Notes under the pieces: model-generated
Told to the model about the DNA's origin: nothing
Database searches by the model: none
Seen by the model: the letters and a program-made list of their open reading frames with translations, nothing else
Program-made: the position numbers and the translations under genes
Shown here: positions 1-9,407 of the stretch, in pieces
Position numbering within the stretch: position 1 is the stretch's first letter
Layout of the letters: each line of letters starts with the position of its first letter
Assembly: GCA_920105625.2 (NCBI GenBank)
Contig: OV050030.1
Coordinates: forward strand, 93,812,652 to 93,876,651
Length of the DNA stretch: 64,000 bases
Direction: 5' to 3'
From: Clusia tigrina
Lineage: Eukaryota > Arthropoda > Insecta > Diptera > Clusiidae

Positions 1-559
1 AAGTCAAGGAATAACGTAACTACGAGGTGCCTAAGTACGAACGGAAAGGGAGAACACCAAGAGCTCAACCTCCATTGACATCGTTGGAATGATATTCGTA
101 AGACTAGTTTTAAGACATTTTTTAGTGAAAGAAAAAATATATTGAAAAACGAAAATTTACAAAATTGATAAAAGATAAATAGAGAGGAAAATATTTACGA
201 AAAATATAGAGATTAGAGAAATTGCAATAATAAAAAAAAGAAGGAAGGAATTAATAACTCAGCTTAGAAAATACATAACTTAGTTTATATTTGTATCTAA
301 ATATTATATCTGAAAGTGACTATACAAAGCAATTATTTTGATAATTTCTTAATTTTTTTCCACTGAAAACAACACATTATTATTAATTCCGATTAAAAGA
401 TTTGCAAGAATTGTCTGAATTCAAGGGTCAAATTCAAACTATAATTAATTAAAAAACCTATAGTAAGAAATTCACACTGTGACTCTTACAGCCATTTACT
501 CTAGTGTATAAAAATTTACAAATAAGGAAATAAAATTCAAAAAATTGTATTCGTTGAAA
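1..559 (+). other. Errantivirus 5' leader, with probable env leader exon
   Basis: This is AT-rich untranslated leader upstream of gag. It contains an ATG at 89-91 whose frame runs three codons to a strong splice-donor-like GTAAGA at 98-103; read through, the frame closes at 145. The same ATG-donor pair is kept in the other copies (ATG at 7344, 14597, 21854 and 29110). No other coding signal is seen. The probable role of this ATG in env expression is described under env. Confidence 0.6.
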
Positions 560-2152
560 ATGACAAAAGTGACTGCTGACGAATTAACAGAACAATTAAG
601 CAGACTGAATTTTAACAATACGACACCCAGCATATCAAATCGAGCATTAAGGATGGACAAAGCACTACAACAACAAATAACTGACTTGATAACCTCAACG
701 ATACAAAATTTGAATAATCCTTTGTCGAATGACGATAGCACGGATTGCCAAGTAGAATTGACAAGAGAAAATATTAACGAGCTAGACAGGATCCCAGACA
801 TAGTGAAATGTCTTAGGGAATTTTCAGGGGCTCCGGGAGAATTTAACTCCTGGAGAAGAACCACAGATCGCATATTTTCCGTATACGAGAACCTAAAAGG
901 AACTCCAAAGTATTATGCGATACTCCATACAGTCAGGCATAAAATTGTAGGAGAAGCAGATACCGCTTTGGAATCCTACAAAACTCCATTAAATTGGGTA
1001 AAAATAAAACAGTGCTTAATGATGCACTATTCGGATAAAAGGGATATTGGTACCTTGGAGTATCAACTCACCACCCTAGCTCAACGAAATAATTCAATTC
1101 AGGAGTTCTATCAGAAGGTGTATCAACACTTATCGTTGATACTAGACAAAATTTCCTGCCTTGACATAAGTGAGGACTCACTGCAGGCTATGACCAATTG
1201 CTATAGAGATAAGGCACTCGATACATTTATTCGAGGACTTAACGGAGACTTACCCCGTTTGCTTAGCATAAGAGAACCTACTTCTCTTCCGCAGGCTCTT
1301 AATTTATGCCAAAAACTTGATAATATGACTTTCCGTATGAATTACGCACAGAATAGCTCAGCAAATTACAAAATGGTACCACCTAGACCACCAAAAAAAT
1401 TTAATTTTCCCACAAATAGAAATAATTTTCATCCTGAATTAGTTCATTGGCCATCTGCCAAAAATACTAATCCTTTCATCCAAAATAGGGCAAACCCATT
1501 CTTAAATAATACTTGGAGAACTCAAAATTACCAGAGCACAAACCCTTTTATGCAAAACGGTAACCCATTTAAACAAAATAATACACTTCAGCCAAACTTC
1601 CAATTTCCAAGACCAAACCAAGCATTTAATTCCAGACCAAACATGCCTCCCAAACCCCCACAGCCTATGGAGATAGACCATTCGATACAAACCAGAAACG
1701 TAAATGATCAAAATAGGCCTAATTTTCAACACAATAACAATGGTCAAAAACGACCAATGACTTTCCAAACACACACTCCAAACAAGATGCAAAGAAACTT
1801 CTTTGTCAGCACAGACCTTCATAATTGTTACGAAGTTGAACATCCATATTTGAATAACGAAACTTACAATTACGACAGATATCAGCCAAGTCCCAACGAC
1901 GTTGAAACTGGATATCAATATCCAGACCATGATGCAAATGCTTATGCTGAGTTTCAGCAAAATTATTTCCAGGAAACTTTCCAATCACCGTCTTACAACG
2001 ACCCTAATGACATATTTTCACCACACTTGGATGAAGCAAACCAAACATCTTCCGATACTCTACAAGAAACTCAGAGTGCTGGTTCAATTTTAAAAGAACA
2101 ATATTTTAATTCTATTCCTAAACAATTAGACAATATTAATTTTTTAGAGTAA
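560..2152 (+). CDS. gag: Gag polyprotein, errantivirus copy 1
   Basis: This encodes a 530-aa structural protein that would form the intracellular particle. The start chosen is the ATG at 560, since the frame upstream holds only a TTG. The N-terminal ~270 residues are a globular capsid-like region. The C-terminal half is rich in Asn, Pro and Gln, has proline clusters near residues 280 and 370, and carries four NPF motifs between about residues 310 and 345. No CCHC zinc knuckle is visible, which is usual for errantivirus Gag. The gene ends in the slippery heptamer TTTTTTA (2140-2146), two codons before the stop, which places pro-pol in the -1 frame. The MEID motif near residue 375 resembles a short motif common near the C-terminus of related Gags. 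Assignment rests on position and composition. Confidence 0.88.
   Translation: MTKVTADELTEQLSRLNFNNTTPSISNRALRMDKALQQQITDLITSTIQNLNNPLSNDDSTDCQVELTRENINELDRIPDIVKCLREFSGAPGEFNSWRRTTDRIFSVYENLKGTPKYYAILHTVRHKIVGEADTALESYKTPLNWVKIKQCLMMHYSDKRDIGTLEYQLTTLAQRNNSIQEFYQKVYQHLSLILDKISCLDISEDSLQAMTNCYRDKALDTFIRGLNGDLPRLLSIREPTSLPQALNLCQKLDNMTFRMNYAQNSSANYKMVPPRPPKKFNFPTNRNNFHPELVHWPSAKNTNPFIQNRANPFLNNTWRTQNYQSTNPFMQNGNPFKQNNTLQPNFQFPRPNQAFNSRPNMPPKPPQPMEIDHSIQTRNVNDQNRPNFQHNNNGQKRPMTFQTHTPNKMQRNFFVSTDLHNCYEVEHPYLNNETYNYDRYQPSPNDVETGYQYPDHDANAYAEFQQNYFQETFQSPSYNDPNDIFSPHLDEANQTSSDTLQETQSAGSILKEQYFNSIPKQLDNINFLE
2140..2146 (+). promoter_or_regulatory. -1 ribosomal frameshift heptamer (gag/pro-pol)
   Basis: The sequence is TTTTTTA, read in the gag frame as ..T TTT TTA, then GAG and TAA. 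A one-base backward slip enters the pro-pol frame, which is open only from 2140 because a TAA lies just upstream at 2137. The site fits the X XXY YYZ rule and equals the HIV-1 slippery heptamer. Equivalent sites are at 9395, 16649, 23905 and 31162. I did not establish a downstream stimulatory structure. Confidence 0.8.
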
Positions 2153-5100
2153 GATCGTCTTCACTACCTTATTTTGAATATATCACTGGAAGTGGAGACA
2201 CCCTTAACTTTCTAATAGACACAGGATCGAATAAGAATTATATTCAATCTACAAAAATATCAAATCCCATAAAAAACCAAGAATCATTTTTCGTTAATTC
2301 AGTAGCGGGAAAAATTGAAGTTAATCACCATACTTTTGCAAACATTCTTGGACCACAGACACCACAATTAAAATTTTTTATTTTACATGGACTTGAATCC
2401 TTCCATGGTATAATAGGTAACGACACACTTAAACAGATAGGAGCGGTAATACATACAGATAAGAACGTTATGATAATTCTACAAAATTTAGTTTTTCCTT
2501 TAAAACAGCAAGCAGCACAGGATGTGAATAATATCGATTTACGCGTTTCACATTTAACAGAGAATCAAAAAGAAAAATTAATTAATTTAATTAAAAATTG
2601 TCCACATCTGTTTTCTGACCCAAATAGGAGTTTAACATACACTTCAATAGTTAAAGTAGAAATTCGAACAACCAACGATACTCCAATTTATTCTAGATCC
2701 TACCCTTACCCTTTAGCCTTGAAAGAGGAAGTAGAAAGACAGGTCGAGGAACTTTTGGCCGATGGTATTATACGACCATCACGCTCACCATACAACTCGC
2801 CAGTATGGGTCGTCCCGAAAAAGATGGATGCATCGGGAGTGAAAAAATACCGGATGGTAATTGATTACCGTAAGCTCAATGAGGTGACTATCCCTGATAG
2901 GTACCCGATTCCGGAAATCCAAGAAGTACTTTCCAATCTCGGAAAGAACAAATTTTTTTCAATTATTGACCTAAAAAGCGGTTTCCATCAAATTCCGCTA
3001 AGGGAATGCGATGTCGAAAAAACTGCATTTTCCGTCAACAACGGAAAATATGAGTTTCTCAGATTGCCGTTCGGATTAAAAAACGCCCCGGCGATTTTCC
3101 AAAGAACGCTAGATGACATACTTCGACAGCACATCGGTAAAAGATGTTATGTCTACATCGATGATATAATTATCTTTGGAAAAGATTTACAAGAACACCT
3201 CGAAAATCTGAGAATTGTTATGAAGACACTTGAAGCAGCAAACATGAAAGTGCAGCTAGACAAGTGCGAGTTTTTAAGGGAAGATGTAGAATTCTTAGGG
3301 TATGTAGTGGGAATAAACGGAATAAAAACTAATCCATCCAAAGTAGAAGCGATAAACAAAATGCCAGAACCAAAAACATTGAAAGAACTCCGTTCATTCC
3401 TAGGAATGTCTGGATATTACAGGCGATTCATTAGGGATTATGCGAAAATCGCAAAACCCCTAACAAATCTTTTACGAGGGGAAGATGGACGAGTGTCCAA
3501 ACATGCTTCCAAAAGCAAACCGATTGTTCTTGATAAGGATGCAGTTGAATCTTTTGATAAAATAAAAAACGCATTAATATCGAAAGAAGTAATTCTTTCA
3601 CATCCAAATTTTGAAAAAGAATTTGAACTGACCACAGATGCCTCGAACTATGCGATAGGAGCAGTGCTCTCGCAAAATGATAAGCCGATAACATTTATTT
3701 CAAGATCGCTATCAAAAACAGAGGAGAATTATGCCACAAACGAGAAAGAATTGTTGGCAATAATATGGTCACTGAATTCACTCAGAAATTACTTGTACGG
3801 TTCCAAAAAAATTAAAATTTATACAGATCACCAACCACTCACCTACGCCTTGAGTGCAAAAAATTCCAACAGCAAGATGAAAAGATGGAAAGCCATTTTG
3901 GAAGAATATAACTACCAACTCATCTACAAACCTGGTAAGGCAAACGTAGTGGCTGATACTTTATCAAGAATACCGGCCCAAATTAATTCACTAACTCCTA
4001 CAGTGCATAGCGATGAAAGCTCTAATCACAATTTGATACCTTGCACTGAAACTCCAGTAAATGTTTTTAAAAATCAGGTTATTCTTAAAATCGACGAAAC
4101 TTCCACTTATCAATTTAAAATAGTTTTCCCAGGAATCCATAGACACATAATTACAGAGCAACAATATACAGAAGAAAAACTTTTACAACTTTTCAAAAGA
4201 TATTTAAATCCCTCAGTTATAAATGGTATCCTTACAGAAGAAAGAATTATGGGAATGATACAGAATATTTACCCCCTTAATTTTTCCAACTACAAAGCAC
4301 GCTATACTCAAAAAATGGTTGAAGATATAATTAGCGAACAAGAACAAGAAAATATAATTCTTGAAATCCATAACCGCGCTCATCGAAATGCCCTTGAAAA
4401 TAAATCCCAGATTCTTGGAAAGTACTACTTTCCCTCAATGATAAACAAAATAAAAAACATAACAAAAATTTGTCAAATATGTAAGGAAAATAAGTACGAA
4501 AGGCATCCCAATCAAATTAAATTAGGAGAAACGCCCATACCGTCCTTTCCAGAACATACAGTTCATATAGATTTATTCCTAACAGAAAATAAAGTTGTTA
4601 TGACAGCTCTGGATAAATTTACGAAATATGCCATGACAAAAATTCTTAAAAGTAGATCAATAGAAGACATAAGACGACCACTTAGGGACATAATTTTTGC
4701 ATTTGGAGTTCCGAAATCTATTATCATCGACAATGAACCATCCCTTAACTCAGCCTCGATGAAATTCATGATGAAAGATGAATTAGGTATTGAAATTTAT
4801 ACATCGCCACCATACCGAAGTCAGGCTAACGGACAGGTTGAACGCTTCCATTCAACTTTGGTAGAAATTATGAGATGTCTCAAAGAGAATGGAACCCAAA
4901 GGAATTTTGAAGTACTTCTGGAACGCGCTGTTTCCGAATATAACCACTCGATACACTCAGTTACAGGAAAAAAGCATGTCGATTTATTTTTTGGTAGAAA
5001 CATGGGCTTTACACCTGACCATTATGAAAAAGTTAGAAATTCAAACATTGAAACCCTACAGAAGAAACAACGGAAAGATTTAGAATACCACAACAAGAAT

Positions 5101-5274
5101 AAGCATGATCCTAAACAATATCTACCAGGACAAATAATTTTTGTTAAAAGAAATAGGCGATTAGGGACAAAACTTTCGAAGCCGTTTGTCAAGGAAATAG
5201 TCAGGGAAAACCGAAATAGCACAGTTGTGACCGATACCGGTAGAATAGTACACAAAAGCTTGATAAGAAATTAA
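2140..5274 (+). CDS. pol: Pro-Pol polyprotein (PR-RT-RNase H-IN), errantivirus copy 1
   Basis: Residues are numbered from 2140 in the -1 frame; the frame encodes about 1044 aa, and its first ATG is not until 2470. Protease has the active-site DTG at residue 27. Reverse transcriptase has catalytic Asp277 and YIDD at 339-342. RNase H has the acidic set Asp500, Glu537, Asp563 and Asp606. Integrase has an HHCC zinc finger (His744, His748, Cys778, Cys781) and a catalytic triad Asp811, Asp864, Glu901, followed by a basic C-terminal domain. The order PR-RT-RH-IN is that of Ty3/Gypsy elements. The enzymes would copy the RNA genome to DNA in the particle and insert it into the chromosome. The frame is unbroken here. 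Expression as a Gag-Pol fusion depends on the frameshift at 2140. Confidence 0.93.
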   Translation, partial: FFRVRSSSLPYFEYITGSGDTLNFLIDTGSNKNYIQSTKISNPIKNQESFFVNSVAGKIEVNHHTFANILGPQTPQLKFFILHGLESFHGIIGNDTLKQIGAVIHTDKNVMIILQNLVFPLKQQAAQDVNNIDLRVSHLTENQKEKLINLIKNCPHLFSDPNRSLTYTSIVKVEIRTTNDTPIYSRSYPYPLALKEEVERQVEELLADGIIRPSRSPYNSPVWVVPKKMDASGVKKYRMVIDYRKLNEVTIPDRYPIPEIQEVLSNLGKNKFFSIIDLKSGFHQIPLRECDVEKTAFSVNNGKYEFLRLPFGLKNAPAIFQRTLDDILRQHIGKRCYVYIDDIIIFGKDLQEHLENLRIVMKTLEAANMKVQLDKCEFLREDVEFLGYVVGINGIKTNPSKVEAINKMPEPKTLKELRSFLGMSGYYRRFIRDYAKIAKPLTNLLRGEDGRVSKHASKSKPIVLDKDAVESFDKIKNALISKEVILSHPNFEKEFELTTDASNYAIGAVLSQNDKPITFISRSLSKTEENYATNEKELLAIIWSLNSLRNYLYGSKKIKIYTDHQPLTYALSAKNSNSKMKRWKAILEEYNYQLIYKPGKANVVADTLSRIPAQINSLTPTVHSDESSNHNLIPCTETPVNVFKNQVILKIDETSTYQFKIVFPGIHRHIITEQQYTEEKLLQLFKRYLNPSVINGILTEERIMGMIQNIYPLNFSNYKARYTQKMVEDIISEQEQENIILEIHNRAHRNALENKSQILGKYYFPSMINKIKNITKICQICKENKYERHPNQIKLGETPIPSFPEHTVHIDLFLTENKVVMTALDKFTKYAMTKILKSRSIEDIRRPLRDIIFAFGVPKSIIIDNEPSLNSASMKFMMKDELGIEIYTSPPYRSQANGQVERFHSTLVEIMRCLKENGTQRNFEVLLERAVSEYNHSIHSVTGKKHVDLFFGRNMGFTPDHYEKVRNSNIETLQKKQRKDLEYHNKNKHDPKQYLPGQIIFVKRNRRLGTKLSKPFVKEIVRENRNSTVVTDTGRIVHKSLIRN

Positions 5275-5302
5275 CAATTTCATTCTTTACTTTTTTTACA
5301 AG

Positions 5303-6811
5303 TTAATAATTTGTTTCTTTGCATTATGCAAAGCCGATGTTCAAATATTGGATTACTCAAACTCGCAACTAGTGACAATAGAGACTGGATTAGCTAAATT
5401 ACAAACAGGAACGTTCAAAGTCATTCACATCATAGACTTAAAGAAATACGAAGATTCAATTAATAACCTCGAAACAATATTTAGAACCAAAATTAATACG
5501 GACCACTCCTTATACCCATTTATTTCCGATGAGATTGAAAAAATAAAAATCCATTTAAACAGACTCAGTATAAACAGAAGGACCAAACGATCACTCGACT
5601 TTATCGGCAGTGCATGGAAGTGGATAGCCGGAAACCCGGACCACTCTGACCAAATTATTTTGACGGAAAAAATTAATAATGCTCTCGAAAATAACAATAA
5701 ACAACTAATAATTAATAGAATGACAATAGACAAAATGAATGAAATAACTAACAAAACGAATACAATTTTAAAGGTGATGCAATCAGACAAGAATAGTGAT
5801 GATAAATCTTTCACGCAACTAAAATACAAACTTGACCTCATGAAAGAGGAAATAATCAATATAGAGTATGCCATTCATTGGGCAAAGGCTAACGTAATTA
5901 ATTCTTATATTTTATCAAATACCGAAATAAATATTGCTAAAGAAATTTTCAATAAAGAAAACATACCTTACATTAACATTGATGAATTGCTAGAATTCGC
6001 GGAGATTAAAATAGCCACGAATGATGAGACTATTATTTATATAATTAGTTTGCCAGAAACCGATACAGAATATTGTAAAAAAATTGTTGTAAAACCAGTT
6101 AAATTAAAATCAAAAATTAACAAAATCAATTATAATTCAATATTACAATGTAAAAATCAGTTTTACGGAATTAAAAACAATTGTAAGACATATAATAAAT
6201 TATCCATTTGTTTACATAAAAATGTAATAAATCTAAGAAATTCAACATGCATTCCAAATTTACTGGCAAGCCAAAAGTCTTCCTGCCAATTAATTAACAA
6301 TCAACACATACCAGAAGTAGAAGAAATTTCAACAGGGCTAATTTTCTTAAATCAATTTAATGGATCCATCATTATAAATAACGAGACAAGCATTCTAGAA
6401 GGAACATTCTTAATAAAATACCACAATGAAACCATAAATATCAGGAACATAACATATACTTCAAATGAAACCGTCGTCTACGCACCATTGCCCGCTTTAC
6501 TGCAACCGAAAATTTTACCAAGAGATACAGAAGAAGTACTTTCATTAGAAATGATGAAAGAATTGAATGTGAAAAACACTGAATTCATCAAATCTTTAGA
6601 TGTACGCAACAAAATATCATTAACATCTGGCACAGTAGTAGCTATTCTTATAGTACTATTTGGGATAATTATGGCTGTAAGTCACATACGCAGAAGAATG
6701 AAAGGTCAAGTAACAAATACAATAAGCCTAAAGGAACGACACCCCCAACTTTCTGAATCGGCCATAGAAAAGCTTAACCAAATCTTTAACGGGTCAACCG
6801 AGGACGGTTGA
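5303..6811 (+). CDS. env: Envelope glycoprotein, errantivirus copy 1 (main exon)
   Basis: This is a class I-type envelope resembling the baculovirus F / errantivirus Env family. It begins with a hydrophobic signal-peptide-like stretch (about 5303-5330). A furin-type basic site (RTKR) ends at 5590, followed by a hydrophobic fusion-peptide-like segment, a long helical region, several N-X-S/T sites, and one membrane span near 6616-6690 with a basic cytoplasmic tail. The frame is open from 5267 but has no in-frame ATG before the signal peptide. A pyrimidine tract followed by AG at 5301-5302 is a good splice acceptor. Joining the leader donor at 97/98 (or one in gag at 568/569) would be in phase 0, so a spliced env RNA is likely. 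The frame is intact here. The splice sites are inferred. Confidence 0.85.
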   Translation, partial: LIICFFALCKADVQILDYSNSQLVTIETGLAKLQTGTFKVIHIIDLKKYEDSINNLETIFRTKINTDHSLYPFISDEIEKIKIHLNRLSINRRTKRSLDFIGSAWKWIAGNPDHSDQIILTEKINNALENNNKQLIINRMTIDKMNEITNKTNTILKVMQSDKNSDDKSFTQLKYKLDLMKEEIINIEYAIHWAKANVINSYILSNTEINIAKEIFNKENIPYINIDELLEFAEIKIATNDETIIYIISLPETDTEYCKKIVVKPVKLKSKINKINYNSILQCKNQFYGIKNNCKTYNKLSICLHKNVINLRNSTCIPNLLASQKSSCQLINNQHIPEVEEISTGLIFLNQFNGSIIINNETSILEGTFLIKYHNETINIRNITYTSNETVVYAPLPALLQPKILPRDTEEVLSLEMMKELNVKNTEFIKSLDVRNKISLTSGTVVAILIVLFGIIMAVSHIRRRMKGQVTNTISLKERHPQLSESAIEKLNQIFNGSTEDG

Positions 6812-6815
6812 AATC

Positions 6816-6826
6816 AGGAGGGGAAG
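6816..6826 (+). other. Polypurine tract, errantivirus
   Basis: An 11-base purine run lies between the env stop and the LTR start and would prime plus-strand DNA. The same tract precedes each LTR of the array, at about 14071, 21325 and 28581. Confidence 0.75.
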
Positions 6827-7118
6827 AGTTAAGAACAAATAAGTTGCAACTTAGAACCAAAATTCCATTCCCACGAATAAGAATGCTGACGAAGTGTCTG
6901 CAGTACCCACAGTCACGTACTCGAAAACAACAACAACGAAAATAGTATAAAAACTTCATATGGAATATGATCCACGCGTCCGGCAGAGCAGTTGGTGAAT
7001 TTGGGTTTGCATTTATTTAATTATGTTAGATTAAATTCAGTTGTAAATTAGAAGTGAAACAATAAAGTTGGCTTCGGCCTTTTTTTAAAAACAACCAAAA
7101 GAAATAAAAATCTTAACT
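6827..7118 (+). repeat. Errantivirus LTR A (shared by copies 1 and 2)
   Basis: This 292-bp LTR is bounded by the perfect inverted repeat AGTTAAGA...TCTTAACT. It has a TATA-like TATAAAAA at 6946 and a polyadenylation signal AATAAA at 7061. It follows the polypurine tract and is followed directly by the primer site. It is one base shorter than the other LTRs, differing in a G/C-T run near 7000. Confidence 0.9.
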
Positions 7119-7135
7119 GGCGCCCGAGCAGGGAC
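7118..7135 (+). other. Primer binding site, tRNA-Lys type (errantivirus)
   Basis: These 18 bases start on the last LTR base and match the complement of the 3' end of animal tRNA-Lys(UUU) except for one A-to-G change, which would still allow a G-U pair. Equivalent sites lie at 14374-14391, 21628-21645 and 28884-28901. Confidence 0.75.
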
Positions 7136-7142
7136 CCAAATG

Positions 7143-7239
7143 TGAAGTTCGGGATACATTAAATCTTTGGAGCAGCAATTTGGGGCCAAAAACCCAACAG
7201 TGAAGTTCTGGATAATATCGATCCTTGGACAACAGTTGG
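7143..7239 (+). repeat. Imperfect direct repeat in the leader after the primer site
   Basis: Two diverged copies of about 39 bp, both starting TGAAGTTC, lie at 7143-7181 and 7201-7239. They recur after every LTR. Copy 3 lacks three bases near 14486 in the second repeat. A role in RNA packaging or dimerisation is possible but not shown. Confidence 0.5.
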
Positions 7240-7814
7240 CGGATTTTCAACAAAAAAGTCAAGGAATAACGTAACTACGAGGTGCCTAAGTACGAACGGA
7301 AAGGGAGAACACCAAGAGCTCAACCTCCATTGACATCGTTGGAATGATATTCGTAAGACTAGTTTTAAGACATTTTTTAGTGAAAGAAAAAATATATTGA
7401 AAAACGAAAATTTACAAAATTGATAAAAGATAAATAGAGAGGAAAATATTTACGAAAAATATAGAGATTAGAGAAATTGCAATAATAAAAAAAAGAAGGA
7501 AGGAATTAATAACTCAGCTTAGAAAATACATAACTTAGTTTATATTTGTATCTAAATATTATATCTGAAAGTGACTATACAAAGCAATTATTTTGATAAT
7601 TTCTTAATTTTTTTCCACTGAAAACAACACATTATTATTAATTCCGATTAAAAGATTTGCAAGAATTGTCTGAATTCAAGGGTCAAATTCAAACTATAAT
7701 TAATTAAAAAACCTATAGTAAGAAATTCACACTGTGACTCTTACAGCCATTTACTCTAGTGTATAAAAATTTACAAATAAGGAAATAAAATTCAAAAAAT
7801 TGTATTCGTTGAAA

Positions 7815-9407
7815 ATGACAAAAGTGACTGCTGACGAATTAACAGAACAATTAAGCAGACTGAATTTTAACAATACGACACCCAGCATATCAAATCGAGC
7901 ATTAAGGATGGACAAAGCACTACAACAACAAATAACTGACTTGATAACCTCAACGATACAAAATTTGAATAATCCTTTGTCGAATGACGATAGCACGGAT
8001 TGCCAAGTAGAATTGACAAGAGAAAATATTAACGAGCTAGACAGGATCCCAGACATAGTGAAATGTCTTAGGGAATTTTCAGGGGCTCCGGGAGAATTTA
8101 ACTCCTGGAGAAGAACCACAGATCGCATATTTTCCGTATACGAGAACCTAAAAGGAACTCCAAAGTATTATGCGATACTCCATACAGTCAGGCATAAAAT
8201 TGTAGGAGAAGCAGATACCGCTTTGGAATCCTACAAAACTCCATTAAATTGGGTAAAAATAAAACAGTGCTTAATGATGCACTATTCGGATAAAAGGGAT
8301 ATTGGTACCTTGGAGTATCAACTCACCACCCTAGCTCAACGAAATAATTCAATTCAGGAGTTCTATCAGAAGGTGTATCAACACTTATCGTTGATACTAG
8401 ACAAAATTTCCTGCCTTGACATAAGTGAGGACTCACTGCAGGCTATGACCAATTGCTATAGAGATAAGGCACTCGATACATTTATTCGAGGACTTAACGG
8501 AGACTTACCCCGTTTGCTTAGCATAAGAGAACCTACTTCTCTTCCGCAGGCTCTTAATTTATGCCAAAAACTTGATAATATGACTTTCCGTATGAATTAC
8601 GCACAGAATAGCTCAGCAAATTACAAAATGGTACCACCTAGACCACCAAAAAAATTTAATTTTCCCACAAATAGAAATAATTTTCATCCTGAATTAGTTC
8701 ATTGGCCATCTGCCAAAAATACTAATCCTTTCATCCAAAATAGGGCAAACCCATTCTTAAATAATACTTGGAGAACTCAAAATTACCAGAGCACAAACCC
8801 TTTTATGCAAAACGGTAACCCATTTAAACAAAATAATACACTTCAGCCAAACTTCCAATTTCCAAGACCAAACCAAGCATTTAATTCCAGACCAAACATG
8901 CCTCCCAAACCCCCACAGCCTATGGAGATAGACCATTCGATACAAACCAGAAACGTAAATTATCAAAATAGGCCTAATTTTCAACACAATAACAATGGTC
9001 AAAAACGACCAATGACTTTCCAAACACACACTCCAAACAAGATGCAAAGAAACTTCTTTGTCAGCACAGACCTTCATAATTGTTACGAAGTTGAACATCC
9101 ATATTTGAATAACGAAACTTACAATTACGACAGATATCAGCCAAGTCCCAACGACGTTGAAACTGGATATCAATATCCAGACCATGATGCAAATGCTTAT
9201 GCTGAGTTTCAGCAAAATTATTTCCAGGAAACTTTCCAATCACCGTCTTACAACGACCCTAATGACATATTTTCACCACACTTGGATGAAGCAAACCAAA
9301 CATCTTCCGATACTCTACAAGAAACTCAGAGTGCTGGTTCAATTTTAAAAGAACAATATTTTAATTCTATTCCTAAACAATTAGACAATATTAATTTTTT
9401 AGAGTAA
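7815..9407 (+). CDS. gag: Gag polyprotein, errantivirus copy 2
   Basis: The frame encodes 530 aa and starts at the ATG at 7815. The only coding difference seen from copy 1 is Tyr for Asp near residue 384; Tyr is the state in copies 2-5. The frameshift heptamer is at 9395-9401. Confidence 0.88.
   Translation: MTKVTADELTEQLSRLNFNNTTPSISNRALRMDKALQQQITDLITSTIQNLNNPLSNDDSTDCQVELTRENINELDRIPDIVKCLREFSGAPGEFNSWRRTTDRIFSVYENLKGTPKYYAILHTVRHKIVGEADTALESYKTPLNWVKIKQCLMMHYSDKRDIGTLEYQLTTLAQRNNSIQEFYQKVYQHLSLILDKISCLDISEDSLQAMTNCYRDKALDTFIRGLNGDLPRLLSIREPTSLPQALNLCQKLDNMTFRMNYAQNSSANYKMVPPRPPKKFNFPTNRNNFHPELVHWPSAKNTNPFIQNRANPFLNNTWRTQNYQSTNPFMQNGNPFKQNNTLQPNFQFPRPNQAFNSRPNMPPKPPQPMEIDHSIQTRNVNYQNRPNFQHNNNGQKRPMTFQTHTPNKMQRNFFVSTDLHNCYEVEHPYLNNETYNYDRYQPSPNDVETGYQYPDHDANAYAEFQQNYFQETFQSPSYNDPNDIFSPHLDEANQTSSDTLQETQSAGSILKEQYFNSIPKQLDNINFLE

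Larger units (their letters stand above)
1..7118 (+). mobile_element. Errantivirus copy 1 (5' LTR outside window, ORFs open)
   Basis: This copy contains the leader, gag (560-2152), pro-pol (2140-5274), env (5303-6811) and the 3' LTR (6827-7118). It is the only copy in which all three genes are open from end to end. Some substitutions are private to it, including a His for Pro change in the integrase C-terminal region near 4977 and a His for Pro change in the protease region near 2388. Its mobility cannot be judged because the 5' LTR is not in the window. Confidence 0.9.

Noticed and set aside
545..559. Gag start at the in-frame TTG at 545
   Set aside because: An ATG five codons downstream (560) is present in every copy, and TTG starts are not expected in a eukaryotic mRNA.
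496..873. Minus-strand ORFs inside gag, pol and env of the errantivirus
   Set aside because: They are shadows of strong plus-strand coding frames and have no independent motif.
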